In this document: piece by piece, positions 53,168-62,278 of the stretch
Numbering within the stretch: the stretch's first letter is position 1
Layout of the letters: each line of letters opens with the position of its first letter
Assembly (NCBI RefSeq): GCF_002154895.1
Contig: NZ_MUIZ01000004.1
Location: 124,001-188,000 of the forward strand
Source of the DNA: Lactococcus petauri
Lineage (GTDB): Bacteria; Bacillota; Bacilli; Lactobacillales; Streptococcaceae
Direction of reading: 5' to 3'
Length of the DNA: 64,000 nt
Position numbers and translations under genes: made by a program
The notes under the pieces: generated by a model
The model's database searches: none
Seen by the model: only the letters and a program-made list of their open reading frames with translations
What the model was told of the DNA's origin: nothing

Positions 53168-54778
53168 ATGACTAAAATAACAGTAAAAACTATTAAAGTT
53201 TTAAAAACACAAGTTAAAATCAAGGTTAAAGTGCCCAAAGAACTAAGCAAAACTTTATTATATGTGAAGTCTCGAAAAGATGAACAATATTCGTTTACTG
53301 TATCAGCAAGTTCCTTAACGGATACAGAAGTAGTTTTTCTGTTACCGCTTAAAGCAATATCTCCTTTTAGTCTCTATTATGATCTTTACCTAGAATACCA
53401 AAATGAAAATGGAGAGCAACAATATCAGAGGATCTGTAATCATTCGAGATTACAACGTCAAGCGATAAATTGGTTACATTTGAAATATCAAACAGTAATA
53501 AATGTTAGAAAAAAATATTTAATCACAGCATATTTTGCAGTTGGAGGATATTTAGCTTTACAGATACGAGAAACTGATGAATATGATGCAATTAGGTATA
53601 AATTAAAAGAAGTAGTTGCTTTGCTTTTAGTGCCCTTTGTTTACTGGTATTATAAGGATTCAAAGCTTATATACGAAAAATTCTCTAATTACGCGCGTGA
53701 TAATTCCTTCTATTATTTTACTTATGTGCAAAATAATAGAAAAAATAAACTATTCTATATTATAAAAAAAGACTCACCTGACATATCAAGTTTGTCTCCA
53801 TTCAGAAAAAATATAGTTTATTTTATGAGTGTTAAACACATTCTTTTGATTGTTATTTCAAAATATTTTATTGCTTCAGAGTCTAAGGGACATGCTTATG
53901 CATGGAGACACAATCAAAGTATTGCACGCTTTTTCTTGAACAAGAAGCCATTTGTGTTTTTACAACATGGCGTTTTAGGCTTAAAGAAAGTGGATCGAAC
54001 TTTCTTCGCTAATAATAAACTAAATCATGCAGATTTATTTATTACCAGTTCATTTGTTGAAAAGAATATAGTTTTAGATCATTTAGGTTACGATGAAAAA
54101 CAAGTTGCAGTTACAGGTTTAGCACGCTGGGACAACGGAAAACAAATAAAGAAACAAAAAAAAATATTCATTATGCCCACGTGGCGTACACACTTAGAAC
54201 TTTTATCACACGAAGAATTTTTGAAAAGTAATTTTTATAAAGAGTATTATAATTTAATTCATTCTGAGATTTTAGAAGATATTTTATGTAAATATGATTA
54301 TTTTTTACATTTTATGATGCACCCTAAATTCATTCAATTCGAAAAGTATTTTACATCAAGTAGTGATCATATAAAAGTGTTATATCAAGATGAACATCCA
54401 TTAGATGAGGAATTACGATCAAGTGAACTAGTTATCACAGACTATAGTAGTATTATGTGGGATTCGCTTTATTATAATATTCCAATACTTTTATTCCAAT
54501 TTGACCAAGAGGAGTATTTAAACCTTCAAGGAAGTTATCTAAATATGGAGAAAGATTTATCAAAAATAGTTGTATTTGACGCAGATAGTTTATTACAAAA
54601 AATAAAAGCTTTTATTGTTAAGAATGATACACCAGAAATATTGAGCTACCATATGAAATACTTTACTTTTTATGATGGTGAAAATTCGAAAAGAATTGAC
54701 GAAGCAGTGAGAAGTTGGGAAGAGGAATTTCAATTTATACCTCTTTTAAAAAAATTATTAAGACGGAAATCAAAATAA
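53168..54778 (+). CDS. CDP-glycerol glycerophosphotransferase family protein
   Basis: 536-residue protein. A beta-rich N-terminal region (about 1-100) is followed by a hydrophobic segment and a C-terminal TagB/TagF domain with FLQHGVLGLKK, FIMPTWRTH, FMMHPKFIQF and ITDYSSIMWDSLYYN. It probably extends or branches the glycerol-phosphate polymer. AT-rich like the 48870 gene. The ribosome site is distant and weak (AGAGGAAAT more than ten bases off). Its TAA overlaps an ATG in the tagD frame. Confidence 0.82.
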   Translation: MTKITVKTIKVLKTQVKIKVKVPKELSKTLLYVKSRKDEQYSFTVSASSLTDTEVVFLLPLKAISPFSLYYDLYLEYQNENGEQQYQRICNHSRLQRQAINWLHLKYQTVINVRKKYLITAYFAVGGYLALQIRETDEYDAIRYKLKEVVALLLVPFVYWYYKDSKLIYEKFSNYARDNSFYYFTYVQNNRKNKLFYIIKKDSPDISSLSPFRKNIVYFMSVKHILLIVISKYFIASESKGHAYAWRHNQSIARFFLNKKPFVFLQHGVLGLKKVDRTFFANNKLNHADLFITSSFVEKNIVLDHLGYDEKQVAVTGLARWDNGKQIKKQKKIFIMPTWRTHLELLSHEEFLKSNFYKEYYNLIHSEILEDILCKYDYFLHFMMHPKFIQFEKYFTSSSDHIKVLYQDEHPLDEELRSSELVITDYSSIMWDSLYYNIPILLFQFDQEEYLNLQGSYLNMEKDLSKIVVFDADSLLQKIKAFIVKNDTPEILSYHMKYFTFYDGENSKRIDEAVRSWEEEFQFIPLLKKLLRRKSK

Positions 54779-54792
54779 TGGTAGGTAAAGAA

Positions 54793-55218
54793 ATGAACAA
54801 AGAAAAACGCATCCTCGTTGCAGGTACCTTTGACATTCTCCACGAAAGCCATGTAGACATGTTACGCAATGCCAAGAACCTTGGCGATAAGCTTATCGTC
54901 ATGCTTTCGACAGATGAATTCAATGCCCAAAAAGGGAAAAAAGCTTATCAAGAATATGCAACCCGTAAGTATATTTTGGAGTCTATCCGTTATGTGGACC
55001 TTGTGGTGCCTGAGCAATCTTGGGAGGACAAAGCACTCTATATCGATATGTTTGAGGTGGATATTTTTGTCATGGGTGATGATTGGAAAGGAAAATTTGA
55101 CTTCTTGAAGGAGCAATTTCCTGAGTTGAAAATCATGTATTTCCCACGTGGTAAAACTTCATCTTCAAGTATCAAACAAGATTTAGGGAAGATGTATATT
55201 TCTAATATTAAAGAATAA
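54793..55218 (+). CDS. tagD: Glycerol-3-phosphate cytidylyltransferase
   Basis: Cytoplasmic nucleotidyltransferase of 141 residues making CDP-glycerol, donor for the four glycerophosphotransferases here. GTFDILHESHVDMLRNAK carries the HxxH CTP site (the usual HWGH/HYGH reads HESH). VMGDDWKGKFDFL is strongly TagD-like, and the C-terminal RTEGIST motif is altered to RGKTSSSS. The ATG at 54793 follows AGGTAAAG; an ATG at 54778 overlapping the previous stop is the alternative. GC is higher than in the preceding genes. Confidence 0.9.
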   Translation: MNKEKRILVAGTFDILHESHVDMLRNAKNLGDKLIVMLSTDEFNAQKGKKAYQEYATRKYILESIRYVDLVVPEQSWEDKALYIDMFEVDIFVMGDDWKGKFDFLKEQFPELKIMYFPRGKTSSSSIKQDLGKMYISNIKE

Positions 55219-55650
55219 ATGAACGATATAAAAAAGATTCTCTTAAAGTTAGGATTGGTTATTAATCCGCTTAAATTAATAAAACTATTGAAACAAGTTG
55301 ATTATTTATTCAAGCATCACCAAAATAATTACCCTCATGATCGCAAGGCAACCGACTTATATTTGAAAATTGATAGTAGCATGTATACTTTTCAAGGAAA
55401 GAAGTTTTATAAAGTAGAAAAACTACCTGAGGTGTGCAGTTTAATAACTTTAAGTGAAGTATCTATAACTAAAAGCTTAGCAATTTTAGGAAAAACGGAA
55501 CAAACAGATATCAATGCTTTATTAAAAGCTTTAAGTAAAGTAAAAAATACAGATACTTTTCAAAAAGTGATTTATGAAATTTCAGAAGATTTTTCTACAA
55601 ATTTATCAATGAGTCAGTTAGTTAAAATAGTAGGTAAAAAATTTATTTAG
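55219..55650 (+). CDS. Unknown protein between tagD and tagF-like gene
   Basis: 143-residue hydrophilic, Lys-rich protein, beginning MNDIKKILLKLGLVINPLK and mostly predicted helical. No signal peptide, membrane helix or catalytic motif is visible and no family is recognised. It starts on the base after the tagD stop and is AT-rich. By position it may belong to polymer assembly, or be a fragment of a longer transferase N-terminus. Confidence 0.6.
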   Translation: MNDIKKILLKLGLVINPLKLIKLLKQVDYLFKHHQNNYPHDRKATDLYLKIDSSMYTFQGKKFYKVEKLPEVCSLITLSEVSITKSLAILGKTEQTDINALLKALSKVKNTDTFQKVIYEISEDFSTNLSMSQLVKIVGKKFI

Positions 55651-55656
55651 AATGTA

Positions 55657-56856
55657 ATGAAAGGGACAATATTGATTTTATTAGCGAGACTAAGACTATT
55701 TTTTATAAGAACAATAATGTACCCCTTTCTGTTTATTTTAGGAGTAGTTTTTAAGACAAATTCAAAGATTATTTTGTTGACCTCATTTAATGGGAAATCC
55801 TACTCGGATAATCCACGCTATCTGTTTGAATATATGAGAGATTCGGAACAGTTTTCTGATTATCAACTCATCTGGGCTTTCCAAAAAAAACAAGTCATAG
55901 CAGGAGCAAAAACGGTAAAATTTAACTCGCTTCAATATTATTATTATCTTTCTAAAGCCAAATATTGGATCTTCAACTCCAAAATGGCACCTTATTATTA
56001 TAAGAAGTCAGACCAAGTTTACTTACAAACTTGGCATGGCGTTCCCTTGAAGCGATTAGGGCATGACATCATAGATAATGGTTCAACTTATTATCGAAGC
56101 AAACAAAGCTACAAACAGATGGTAAAGTCCTATGATAAGGACCGGAGGCATTGGGATTATCTTATCGCTTCTAGTCCCTTCTCGGCTCAGGTATTTGAAA
56201 CGGCATTCGCTTTTCCGCAGCCAAAAATGCTCCATATTGGTTACCCGCGTGTTGATTGTTTGGTGCATCCAGATCCTGTAAAGATCGCAGAATTAAAGAG
56301 GAAGTATCATTTGCCAACAAATAAAAAAATAATTCTTTATGCTCCAACATGGCGAGATAATGCTTATAGTAATACAGGCTACACCTTTGAATTAAAGGTC
56401 GATTTTTACAAATGGAAAAGGGCGCTTGGAGAAGGCTACGTTGTTTTGTTTAAACCGCATTACTTGATTTGTAGTACTTATCATATACCTCAAGATTTAA
56501 GCGATTTTGTGTTTTTCATGGATCCAAATCAGGATATTAACGAGGCTTACTTGGTGAGTGATGCCCTGATTACAGACTATTCAAGTGTGTTCTTTGATTA
56601 TGCACAACTTGGAAGACCGATTTACTTTTATATGTACGATCTTGAATATTATGCTGAAGAATTACGAGGATTTTATCTCAAAGTCCCTGATGATTTACCT
56701 AATGATGTCGTAAAAACAGAAGAAGAACTCCTAAAAATGATTAAAGATGATTGTTTTGACTACCAAAGGCTGCGCGCTTTTAACGAGAGATTTAATCTGT
56801 GGAATGATGGTAGTGCTTGTGAAAAAATTGTAAGTGAGGTTTTTAATGAAACTTAA
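55657..56856 (+). CDS. TagF/TarF-like CDP-glycerol:glycerophosphate glycerophosphotransferase
   Basis: Membrane-associated transferase of 399 residues adding glycerol phosphate from CDP-glycerol to the growing chain. An amphipathic/hydrophobic N-terminus (about 5-35) precedes the catalytic domain, with QTWHGVPLKRLGHDI (catalytic His), GYPRVDCL, YAPTWRDNAY, LFKPHYLI and ITDYSSVFFDYA. This is the best match to the TagF catalytic core in the cluster. Its end overlaps the next gene by 11 bases. Confidence 0.88.
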   Translation: MKGTILILLARLRLFFIRTIMYPFLFILGVVFKTNSKIILLTSFNGKSYSDNPRYLFEYMRDSEQFSDYQLIWAFQKKQVIAGAKTVKFNSLQYYYYLSKAKYWIFNSKMAPYYYKKSDQVYLQTWHGVPLKRLGHDIIDNGSTYYRSKQSYKQMVKSYDKDRRHWDYLIASSPFSAQVFETAFAFPQPKMLHIGYPRVDCLVHPDPVKIAELKRKYHLPTNKKIILYAPTWRDNAYSNTGYTFELKVDFYKWKRALGEGYVVLFKPHYLICSTYHIPQDLSDFVFFMDPNQDINEAYLVSDALITDYSSVFFDYAQLGRPIYFYMYDLEYYAEELRGFYLKVPDDLPNDVVKTEEELLKMIKDDCFDYQRLRAFNERFNLWNDGSACEKIVSEVFNET

Positions 56857-57991
56857 ATCCATCGTGTTAACCTTCATTTTGGCACTCTTCTACCCCTTCA
56901 CTTTTCTCTGTCGTGTCCATCAAAACCGTATCACTTTCATTTCACTTGAGCATGAAAATCTGTCCAAAGATTTCAAAATTTTGCATGATGAGTTAAGCAC
57001 CGAGCAAGAGTACGAGATAAAAACTTTGCTTTTCAAGTTCCAGCCCACTTTCCTAGGTCAACTCCAGTATAGTTTTGCCTGTATTCGTCAACTTTTCGTC
57101 CTTCAAAGTTCAAAACTGGTGATCATTGACTATAACAACTTTGTCATTTCCAAGTTTCCCCATCGTAAAGAAGTCAAAGTCCTAGAGATTTGGCACGCCA
57201 CTGCAGCTCTAAAAAACTTTGGCAACTGTGTCCAAAGGGATTACGAAATTAAAAACTACGATTATACTATCGCCAACTCCGACTTTTACAAAGGAGTATA
57301 TGCCCAAGCTTTCAATCTTCCTGAAGAAAATGTCCTTGTTACAGGTATTCCTAACAATGACAAAATCTTCGATGACCATTTTGTTCAAGACACCAAAGTA
57401 CGACTTCTTGAAAAGTATCCTGTTTTGGCTAATAAAAAAGTCATTACTTATGCCCCAACATTTCGTGGACGGATCAGTACATATTTTAAAGAAGCCAAGA
57501 TTGATTTGGCGCGCGTGCACCAAGCCTTGGGTGAAGATTATGTCATTATCTACAAGGCGCATCCACTTATTTCGGGTTCGGCTTATGAGAATAATCCTCA
57601 TGTCCTTTTCATCGAAGAAGAACCGATCTCCTCGATTTTCTGCGTCACGGATGTTTTGATAACCGATTATTCGGCTATTGCAGTGGATTGGATGGTCTTT
57701 GATAAACCCATCATCGCTTATGTGCCCGACTTTAAAAGCTACTCTAAAAAACCAGGTTTAACAATCGATTACTTGCAAGAATTTCCAGGAGAGGTTACTT
57801 TTAATGAAGGTGAACTTATCCAAGCGCTCCAGGCAACGGATAGCACATCCTACCAAAAGGAAAGAGCTCTCTTTTTCAAGAAAACCTATAACTATTGTGA
57901 TGGCAAAGCGACAGAACGTGTGCTTAAGGTGATTGAAGATCTTATGACTGAAAAAACAGTAGAGAAAAATATGAGGGAAGTAGAGATATGA
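56846..57991 (+). CDS. TagB-like teichoic acid glycerol-phosphate primase
   Basis: 381-residue transferase of the TagB group. N-terminal hydrophobic helix, then LEIWHATAALKNFG (catalytic His), GIPNNDKIF, YAPTFRGRIS, IYKAHPLIS and ITDYSAIAVDWM. In B. subtilis the TagB primase adds the first glycerol phosphate to the linkage disaccharide; which role applies here is inferred. The ATG at 56846 follows GAGG; an in-frame GTG at 56834 overlaps that site. Stop and next start overlap as ATGA. Confidence 0.85.
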   Translation: MKLKSIVLTFILALFYPFTFLCRVHQNRITFISLEHENLSKDFKILHDELSTEQEYEIKTLLFKFQPTFLGQLQYSFACIRQLFVLQSSKLVIIDYNNFVISKFPHRKEVKVLEIWHATAALKNFGNCVQRDYEIKNYDYTIANSDFYKGVYAQAFNLPEENVLVTGIPNNDKIFDDHFVQDTKVRLLEKYPVLANKKVITYAPTFRGRISTYFKEAKIDLARVHQALGEDYVIIYKAHPLISGSAYENNPHVLFIEEEPISSIFCVTDVLITDYSAIAVDWMVFDKPIIAYVPDFKSYSKKPGLTIDYLQEFPGEVTFNEGELIQALQATDSTSYQKERALFFKKTYNYCDGKATERVLKVIEDLMTEKTVEKNMREVEI

Positions 57992-58878
57992 AAACGATAA
58001 AAAAACGAAAGAAGTTAGGTTGGTTTATTAGCTTTGGCCTTCTACTAATTGTAGGCTGGTCTGCATTTATAATTATGACTCCTAAAAAACAAGAAGAACC
58101 CCATGGTCAAGCTCAAAGTGTACAACATACTGATCAAGAGTCAGGTTATATTGCCTCCAACAGTTCGAAAGAAGCAGTCAAGTCTTCTGAAAGTATTGTC
58201 AAAGATACAGGGGAAGCTAGCACGATAAAACTAAACTCGAAAGAGGGAGGCGACAAGTTTACTGACCTTTCATCTGGTAGCTTTAAAATTTACAAAGCCA
58301 ACAATGTTGAAGTATTAAAAACGGCAACTTCAATTGATGCTCCAGCTTTTACTTTGCAAGAAGTGATGCAAAAATATCCTGAGGCTTTAATTATGAATGC
58401 TTCTGGCTTTAATATGAGCACTATGCACATCACAGGCTTTCAGATGAACAATGGGAAACTTTTTAAGGATTGGGGTTCAGATAAGAGAGCTAACAATGCC
58501 TTTGTTATCAATAACGACGGCAGTAGTCAAATCTATGACTCTTCTGTACCCGCCTCAACAATCATTGAAAATGGTGGGCAAATGAGTTTCAGTTTCGGTT
58601 CGGTGCTAATCCGTGATGGTGAAATTCAAAAAAATGATGGTTCAGTGAATTGGATGATTCACTCTTTTATAGCAAATGACGCGCAGAATAACCTTTACCT
58701 TATTATTTCGGATACAAGTACAGGATATGATCAGATTATGAATAAGTTTAAGGAGTTGAATTTAAAAAATGCAGTGGTTCTGGACGGCGGCGGATCAAGT
58801 CAAATGGCATTCAAGGGCGAAGTAGTATACCCGAGTCAGGATCAACGCTCAGTTAATGATTTTATCATTCTTAAATAA
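57988..58878 (+). CDS. Membrane-anchored phosphodiester glycosidase (NAGPA/DUF2233) protein
   Basis: 296-residue protein with a cytoplasmic basic start, one transmembrane helix (about 12-30), a Ser/Lys-rich linker and an extracellular NAGPA-like domain. Domain signatures are IMNASGFN, GSVLIRDGE and VVLDGGGSSQMAF. Relatives remove sugars linked through phosphodiesters, so it could trim or modify the exported glycerol-phosphate polymer. Translationally coupled to the TagB-like gene by a 4-base overlap. Confidence 0.8.
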   Translation: MKTIKKRKKLGWFISFGLLLIVGWSAFIIMTPKKQEEPHGQAQSVQHTDQESGYIASNSSKEAVKSSESIVKDTGEASTIKLNSKEGGDKFTDLSSGSFKIYKANNVEVLKTATSIDAPAFTLQEVMQKYPEALIMNASGFNMSTMHITGFQMNNGKLFKDWGSDKRANNAFVINNDGSSQIYDSSVPASTIIENGGQMSFSFGSVLIRDGEIQKNDGSVNWMIHSFIANDAQNNLYLIISDTSTGYDQIMNKFKELNLKNAVVLDGGGSSQMAFKGEVVYPSQDQRSVNDFIILK

Positions 58879-58888
58879 GGAGAGAGTT

Positions 58889-59797
58889 ATGGGAAAAGAA
58901 ACTTATAGACGGTCAAGTGGAAAAATAACTACTAAAAAAAAGAGTAAGTTTCCTAAAGTTATCGGTATTACTTTACTTGTCTTGATACTTGTTTTTACTG
59001 GCTTAGGGGTATTCTTCTATCAAAGTTCAAAAACAGCTATCAATAAGGCTAATACTTTGCATCTTGCAGAAGCACATCCGGTAAACTTAAAGAAAGGAGA
59101 AACATTTACGACTTTAATTCTTGGAACAGCTCGTGTAGATAATGAAAAAGTGCTTATGACTTCCAGCTTTACTTCTACAAATGCGAAGCTAAAAAAGACA
59201 AGTCTGATCAATGTCCAACCTCTTTTAGTTTTTCCAGATCAAACAACGCTTTATCAAAGTTATACTCAGGGTGGAGCAGAAGCAGTCAGTAAGAAGTTTA
59301 ATGAGACCTTTGGTACAGAAACTAATAAAGTAGTGGAAATTAACTTTGACAACATGGGGAAACTGGTTGAGGCTAGTGGGGGAATCGTTGTGCAGAATAC
59401 AACAGCTTTTGTATCCAAAGGCTTCAAATTTGAGCAAGGGTCTGTACAGTTAAAAACAGCGGATGAAGTTTCAGCTTATCTCAGCTTGCTTAACTCTAAT
59501 GATCAGAAGGGCTATACAGAGAGACTACAAGATGTGGCTATTGCTACATTTGAGAATTTGAAAAAGCCTTCTGTCCTTGCGCGACACTCTTTAGCGATTC
59601 TGAAAAGTTTTCCTGAGGTTGTCAATACTAACATCAGCTTTCCAGATTTTATGAATATGGTCAAACACTATAATAAGGCGCTTAAGGTAAGTAAAATAAA
59701 CGTCCATGCGACTAAAATCTCAGGAAACAAGACCCAACTTGTTACCCAAGAAACGCTAGACAAGGTCAAAAATAAATTTGAAAATACTTTAAAATAA
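58889..59797 (+). CDS. Divergent LytR-CpsA-Psr (LCP) family protein
   Basis: 302-residue membrane-anchored extracellular protein. A TM helix (about 22-45) precedes an LCP-type domain (TLILGTARVDNEKVL, GGAEAVSKKFNETFG, VEINFDNMGKLVEASGG). LCP enzymes ligate teichoic acids to peptidoglycan. The usual acidic first motif (GTDxRxxxxxDTM) and the first arginine of the RxR...GRxxRQ block are changed (SLLNSNDQKGYTERLQD here), so catalysis may be altered or lost. AAGGAGAG supports the ATG. Last gene of the cluster. Confidence 0.75.
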   Translation: MGKETYRRSSGKITTKKKSKFPKVIGITLLVLILVFTGLGVFFYQSSKTAINKANTLHLAEAHPVNLKKGETFTTLILGTARVDNEKVLMTSSFTSTNAKLKKTSLINVQPLLVFPDQTTLYQSYTQGGAEAVSKKFNETFGTETNKVVEINFDNMGKLVEASGGIVVQNTTAFVSKGFKFEQGSVQLKTADEVSAYLSLLNSNDQKGYTERLQDVAIATFENLKKPSVLARHSLAILKSFPEVVNTNISFPDFMNMVKHYNKALKVSKINVHATKISGNKTQLVTQETLDKVKNKFENTLK

Positions 59798-59810
59798 TAA
59801 GGAAAATAAA

Positions 59811-59831
59811 GACGGCAGCTAGCCGTTTTTA
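59811..59831 (+). terminator. Terminator of the surface-polymer cluster
   Basis: Stem GACGGC/GCCGTT with AGCTA loop and T run. Confidence 0.75.
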
Positions 59832-59876
59832 TTTATAATTTCATGATAAAAATTGGGTGAAAATTGAACTTTCCTA

Positions 59877-59919
59877 TTGACAAGAAAATGAATAAGCGTT
59901 ATAATGTGTATATACCAAT
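59877..59919 (+). promoter_or_regulatory. nagB promoter with cre-like and GntR-type sites
   Basis: TTGACA, 17-bp spacer, TATAAT (59900-59905). AATAAGCGTTATAA over the -10 is a partial cre. GTATATACCAAT (59908-59919) follows, a near half of the ATTGGTATATACCAAT form expected for NagR/GntR-HutC sites. Confidence 0.7.
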
Positions 59920-59939
59920 TTGAAAAAGGAGACTCTCTC

Positions 59940-60647
59940 ATGAAAGTTATCACAGTAAAAAACCAACTTGAAGGTGCAAAAATCGGCTTTGACTTACTCA
60001 AAGAAGCAATGGATAATGGAGCAAAAACACTTGGACTTGCTACAGGTTCAACTCCAGTAGAATTCTACAACCAAATCGTTAAATCAGATCTTGATTTTTC
60101 AGATATGACTTCAGTAAACTTGGACGAGTATGTTGGACTTGATGGTTCAGATGAACAATCTTACCGTTACTTTATGAGCAAACACCTTTTCAATGAAAAA
60201 CCGTTCAAAGAAAACTTCTTGCCAAATGGTAAGGCGGCAGATTTGGAAGCAGAAACAAAAGCTTATGACCAAATCATTGCTGAACACCCGATTGATTTCC
60301 AAATTCTTGGAATTGGTCAAAACGGACACATTGGTTTCAACGAACCTGGAACTTCATTTGAAGAAACAACACACGTTGTCGATCTCCAAGAAAGTACAAT
60401 TAAAGCAAATGCACGTTTCTTTGAAAACGAAGAAGATGTGCCACGTCAAGCGATTTCTATGGGTATCGCTTCAATCATGGCAGCTAAATCAATCGTATTG
60501 ATGGCTTATGGCGAATCAAAAGCAGAAGCAATTAAAGGAATGGTTGAAGGTGAAATCACTGAAGATATGCCAGCATCTATCTTGCAAAAACATGCTGATG
60601 TTGTTGTTATTGCAGATGAAGCAGCAGCGGCCTTGTTGAACAAATAA
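59940..60647 (+). CDS. nagB: Glucosamine-6-phosphate deaminase
   Basis: Cytoplasmic enzyme of 235 residues converting glucosamine 6-phosphate to fructose 6-phosphate and ammonia. Conserved segments are [23 protein letters not shown] (catalytic Asp), and [14 protein letters not shown]. Codon use looks like that of a well-expressed gene. The ATG at 59940 follows AAAGGAG; an upstream frame extends into the promoter. nagA is not in the window. Confidence 0.96.
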   Translation: MKVITVKNQLEGAKIGFDLLKEAMDNGAKTLGLATGSTPVEFYNQIVKSDLDFSDMTSVNLDEYVGLDGSDEQSYRYFMSKHLFNEKPFKENFLPNGKAADLEAETKAYDQIIAEHPIDFQILGIGQNGHIGFNEPGTSFEETTHVVDLQESTIKANARFFENEEDVPRQAISMGIASIMAAKSIVLMAYGESKAEAIKGMVEGEITEDMPASILQKHADVVVIADEAAAALLNK

Positions 60648-60654
60648 TATAAAT

Positions 60655-60687
60655 AAAAAAAAGATCCAGGTTCTGGATCTTTTTTTA
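60655..60687. terminator. Bidirectional terminator nagB / glpK
   Basis: Stem AAAAAAGATCCAG-GTT-CTGGATCTTTTTT. Confidence 0.88.
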
Positions 60688-62175
60688 TTTAAAAACACGT
60701 GTTGCTTCGACAGCTTTTTTCCAACCCTGATGAAGTGTTTGACGTCGTTTTTCATCCATTTGAGGTTGGAAACTTTGCCCTTCTGAATAAGAGCTTTTTA
60801 TTTCCTCCATGTCTTTCCAAAAACCAACTGCTAAACCAGCCAAGAAAGCTGCACCAAGAGCTGTCGTTTCAAGATCCTTGGCTTTTTGCACGGGAATATT
60901 AAGGATATCCGCTTGGAACTGCATTAAATAGCTATTATTAGCTGCACCTCCGTCAACTTTCAGTAATGGAATATCAATTCCTGAATCTTCTTGCATCGCA
61001 TCAATAATGTCCTTGACTTGATAAGCAATGCCTTGTAAGGTAGCTTTGATAATATCGTTATTGCTGGTTCCTCGTGTAATGCCAAAGATAGCCCCACGAG
61101 CATCCTGATCCCAATACGGAGCACCTAAACCCACAAAAGCAGGTACAACATAGACTTCATCATTATTGGTAGAAGCCAAAGCTGCTGCTTCAGATTCTTT
61201 ACTGTTATCAATCATTTTCAGACTATCACGGAGCCATTGGACAGAAGAGCCAGCAACAAAAACGGACCCTTCAAGAGCGTAGGTAACTTGACCATTAATA
61301 CTGTAACCAATCGTGGTTAAAAGATCATTGGATAGTTGTGCCTCTTGACCTGTGTTCATGACGATGAAGGCACCAGTACCATAAGTACTTTTAATCATTC
61401 CCGGTTCAAAAGCCATTTGGCCAAATAAGGCCGCTTGTTGATCTCCAGCCATCCCCGCAATAGCTATTTCTGAGCCAAAGAAATGATAGGGCTTGGTCAT
61501 ACCGTAGCATTCAGAATTAGAAACGGGGCGAGGAAGCATAGCTGCCGGAATATTCAAGAGGTCGAGGATATCCTGGTCCCATTGGAGATTATGGATGTTA
61601 AAAAGCATAGTCCGGCTTGCATTAGAATAGTCTGTTACATGCGTTTCACCATCGGTTAATTTCCAGACTAACCAACTGTCAATAGTACCAAAGAGCAATT
61701 CACCACGTTCAGCGCGTTCCTGCGCGCCGTCAACCTGATCCAAAATCCAACGTATTTTAGTGGCTGAAAAGTAAGAGTCAATAACAAGACCAGTTTTTTG
61801 GTGGATAAGTTCAGAATGGCCGTTTTTTTTCAAAGTATCAGCTATGGCTGCCGATTGTCTAGATTGCCAGACGATTGCATTATAAATGGGCATGCCTGTT
61901 TTTTTATCCCATACAACGGTAGTTTCACGTTGATTGGTAATACCAATCGCTCCGACTTCTGCAGGTTTGATGCCTGATTGGATAAGTGCTTCGGAGACAA
62001 CAGATTGTACCGAATTCCAAATCTCATTGGCATCATGTTCAACCCATCCAGCTTGAGGAAAGTGCTGTTGTAACTCTTTTTGTGAACTGCCGACGTGCTG
62101 TCCTTGCTTGTTAAAGATTATCGCACGTGAACTTGTTGTCCCTTGGTCAATTGACATAATGTATTTTGCTTGCAT
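60685..62175 (-). CDS. glpK: Glycerol kinase
   Basis: FGGY kinase of 496 residues producing glycerol 3-phosphate. The phosphate-binding [15 protein letters not shown] is at the N-terminus. The FGGY signature region and [11 protein letters not shown] are present. No glpF or glpO/glpD lies beside it, so the operon is split compared with many Firmicutes. In this genome region it could also supply glycerol 3-phosphate for TagD. AAGGAG precedes the ATG. Confidence 0.95.
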   Translation of the reverse strand: MQAKYIMSIDQGTTSSRAIIFNKQGQHVGSSQKELQQHFPQAGWVEHDANEIWNSVQSVVSEALIQSGIKPAEVGAIGITNQRETTVVWDKKTGMPIYNAIVWQSRQSAAIADTLKKNGHSELIHQKTGLVIDSYFSATKIRWILDQVDGAQERAERGELLFGTIDSWLVWKLTDGETHVTDYSNASRTMLFNIHNLQWDQDILDLLNIPAAMLPRPVSNSECYGMTKPYHFFGSEIAIAGMAGDQQAALFGQMAFEPGMIKSTYGTGAFIVMNTGQEAQLSNDLLTTIGYSINGQVTYALEGSVFVAGSSVQWLRDSLKMIDNSKESEAAALASTNNDEVYVVPAFVGLGAPYWDQDARGAIFGITRGTSNNDIIKATLQGIAYQVKDIIDAMQEDSGIDIPLLKVDGGAANNSYLMQFQADILNIPVQKAKDLETTALGAAFLAGLAVGFWKDMEEIKSSYSEGQSFQPQMDEKRRQTLHQGWKKAVEATRVFK

Positions 62176-62207
62176 GTAGAGCTCCTTGTATACTTCTCAT
62201 TATCTTA

Positions 62208-62216
62208 ATTATATCA
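62208..62216 (-). promoter_or_regulatory. Extended -10 promoter of glpK
   Basis: TGATATAAT on the minus strand, with no strong -35. Confidence 0.55.
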
Positions 62217-62278
62217 GAAGTAGCAGAAGGGAGAAAACTATATCTGCACTATAAAACAAAAATACTTACAGCCGAATA

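Noticed and set aside
57209..57659. Overlapping frames on both strands inside the TagB-like gene
   Set aside because: The real frame carries all catalytic motifs; the others have none.
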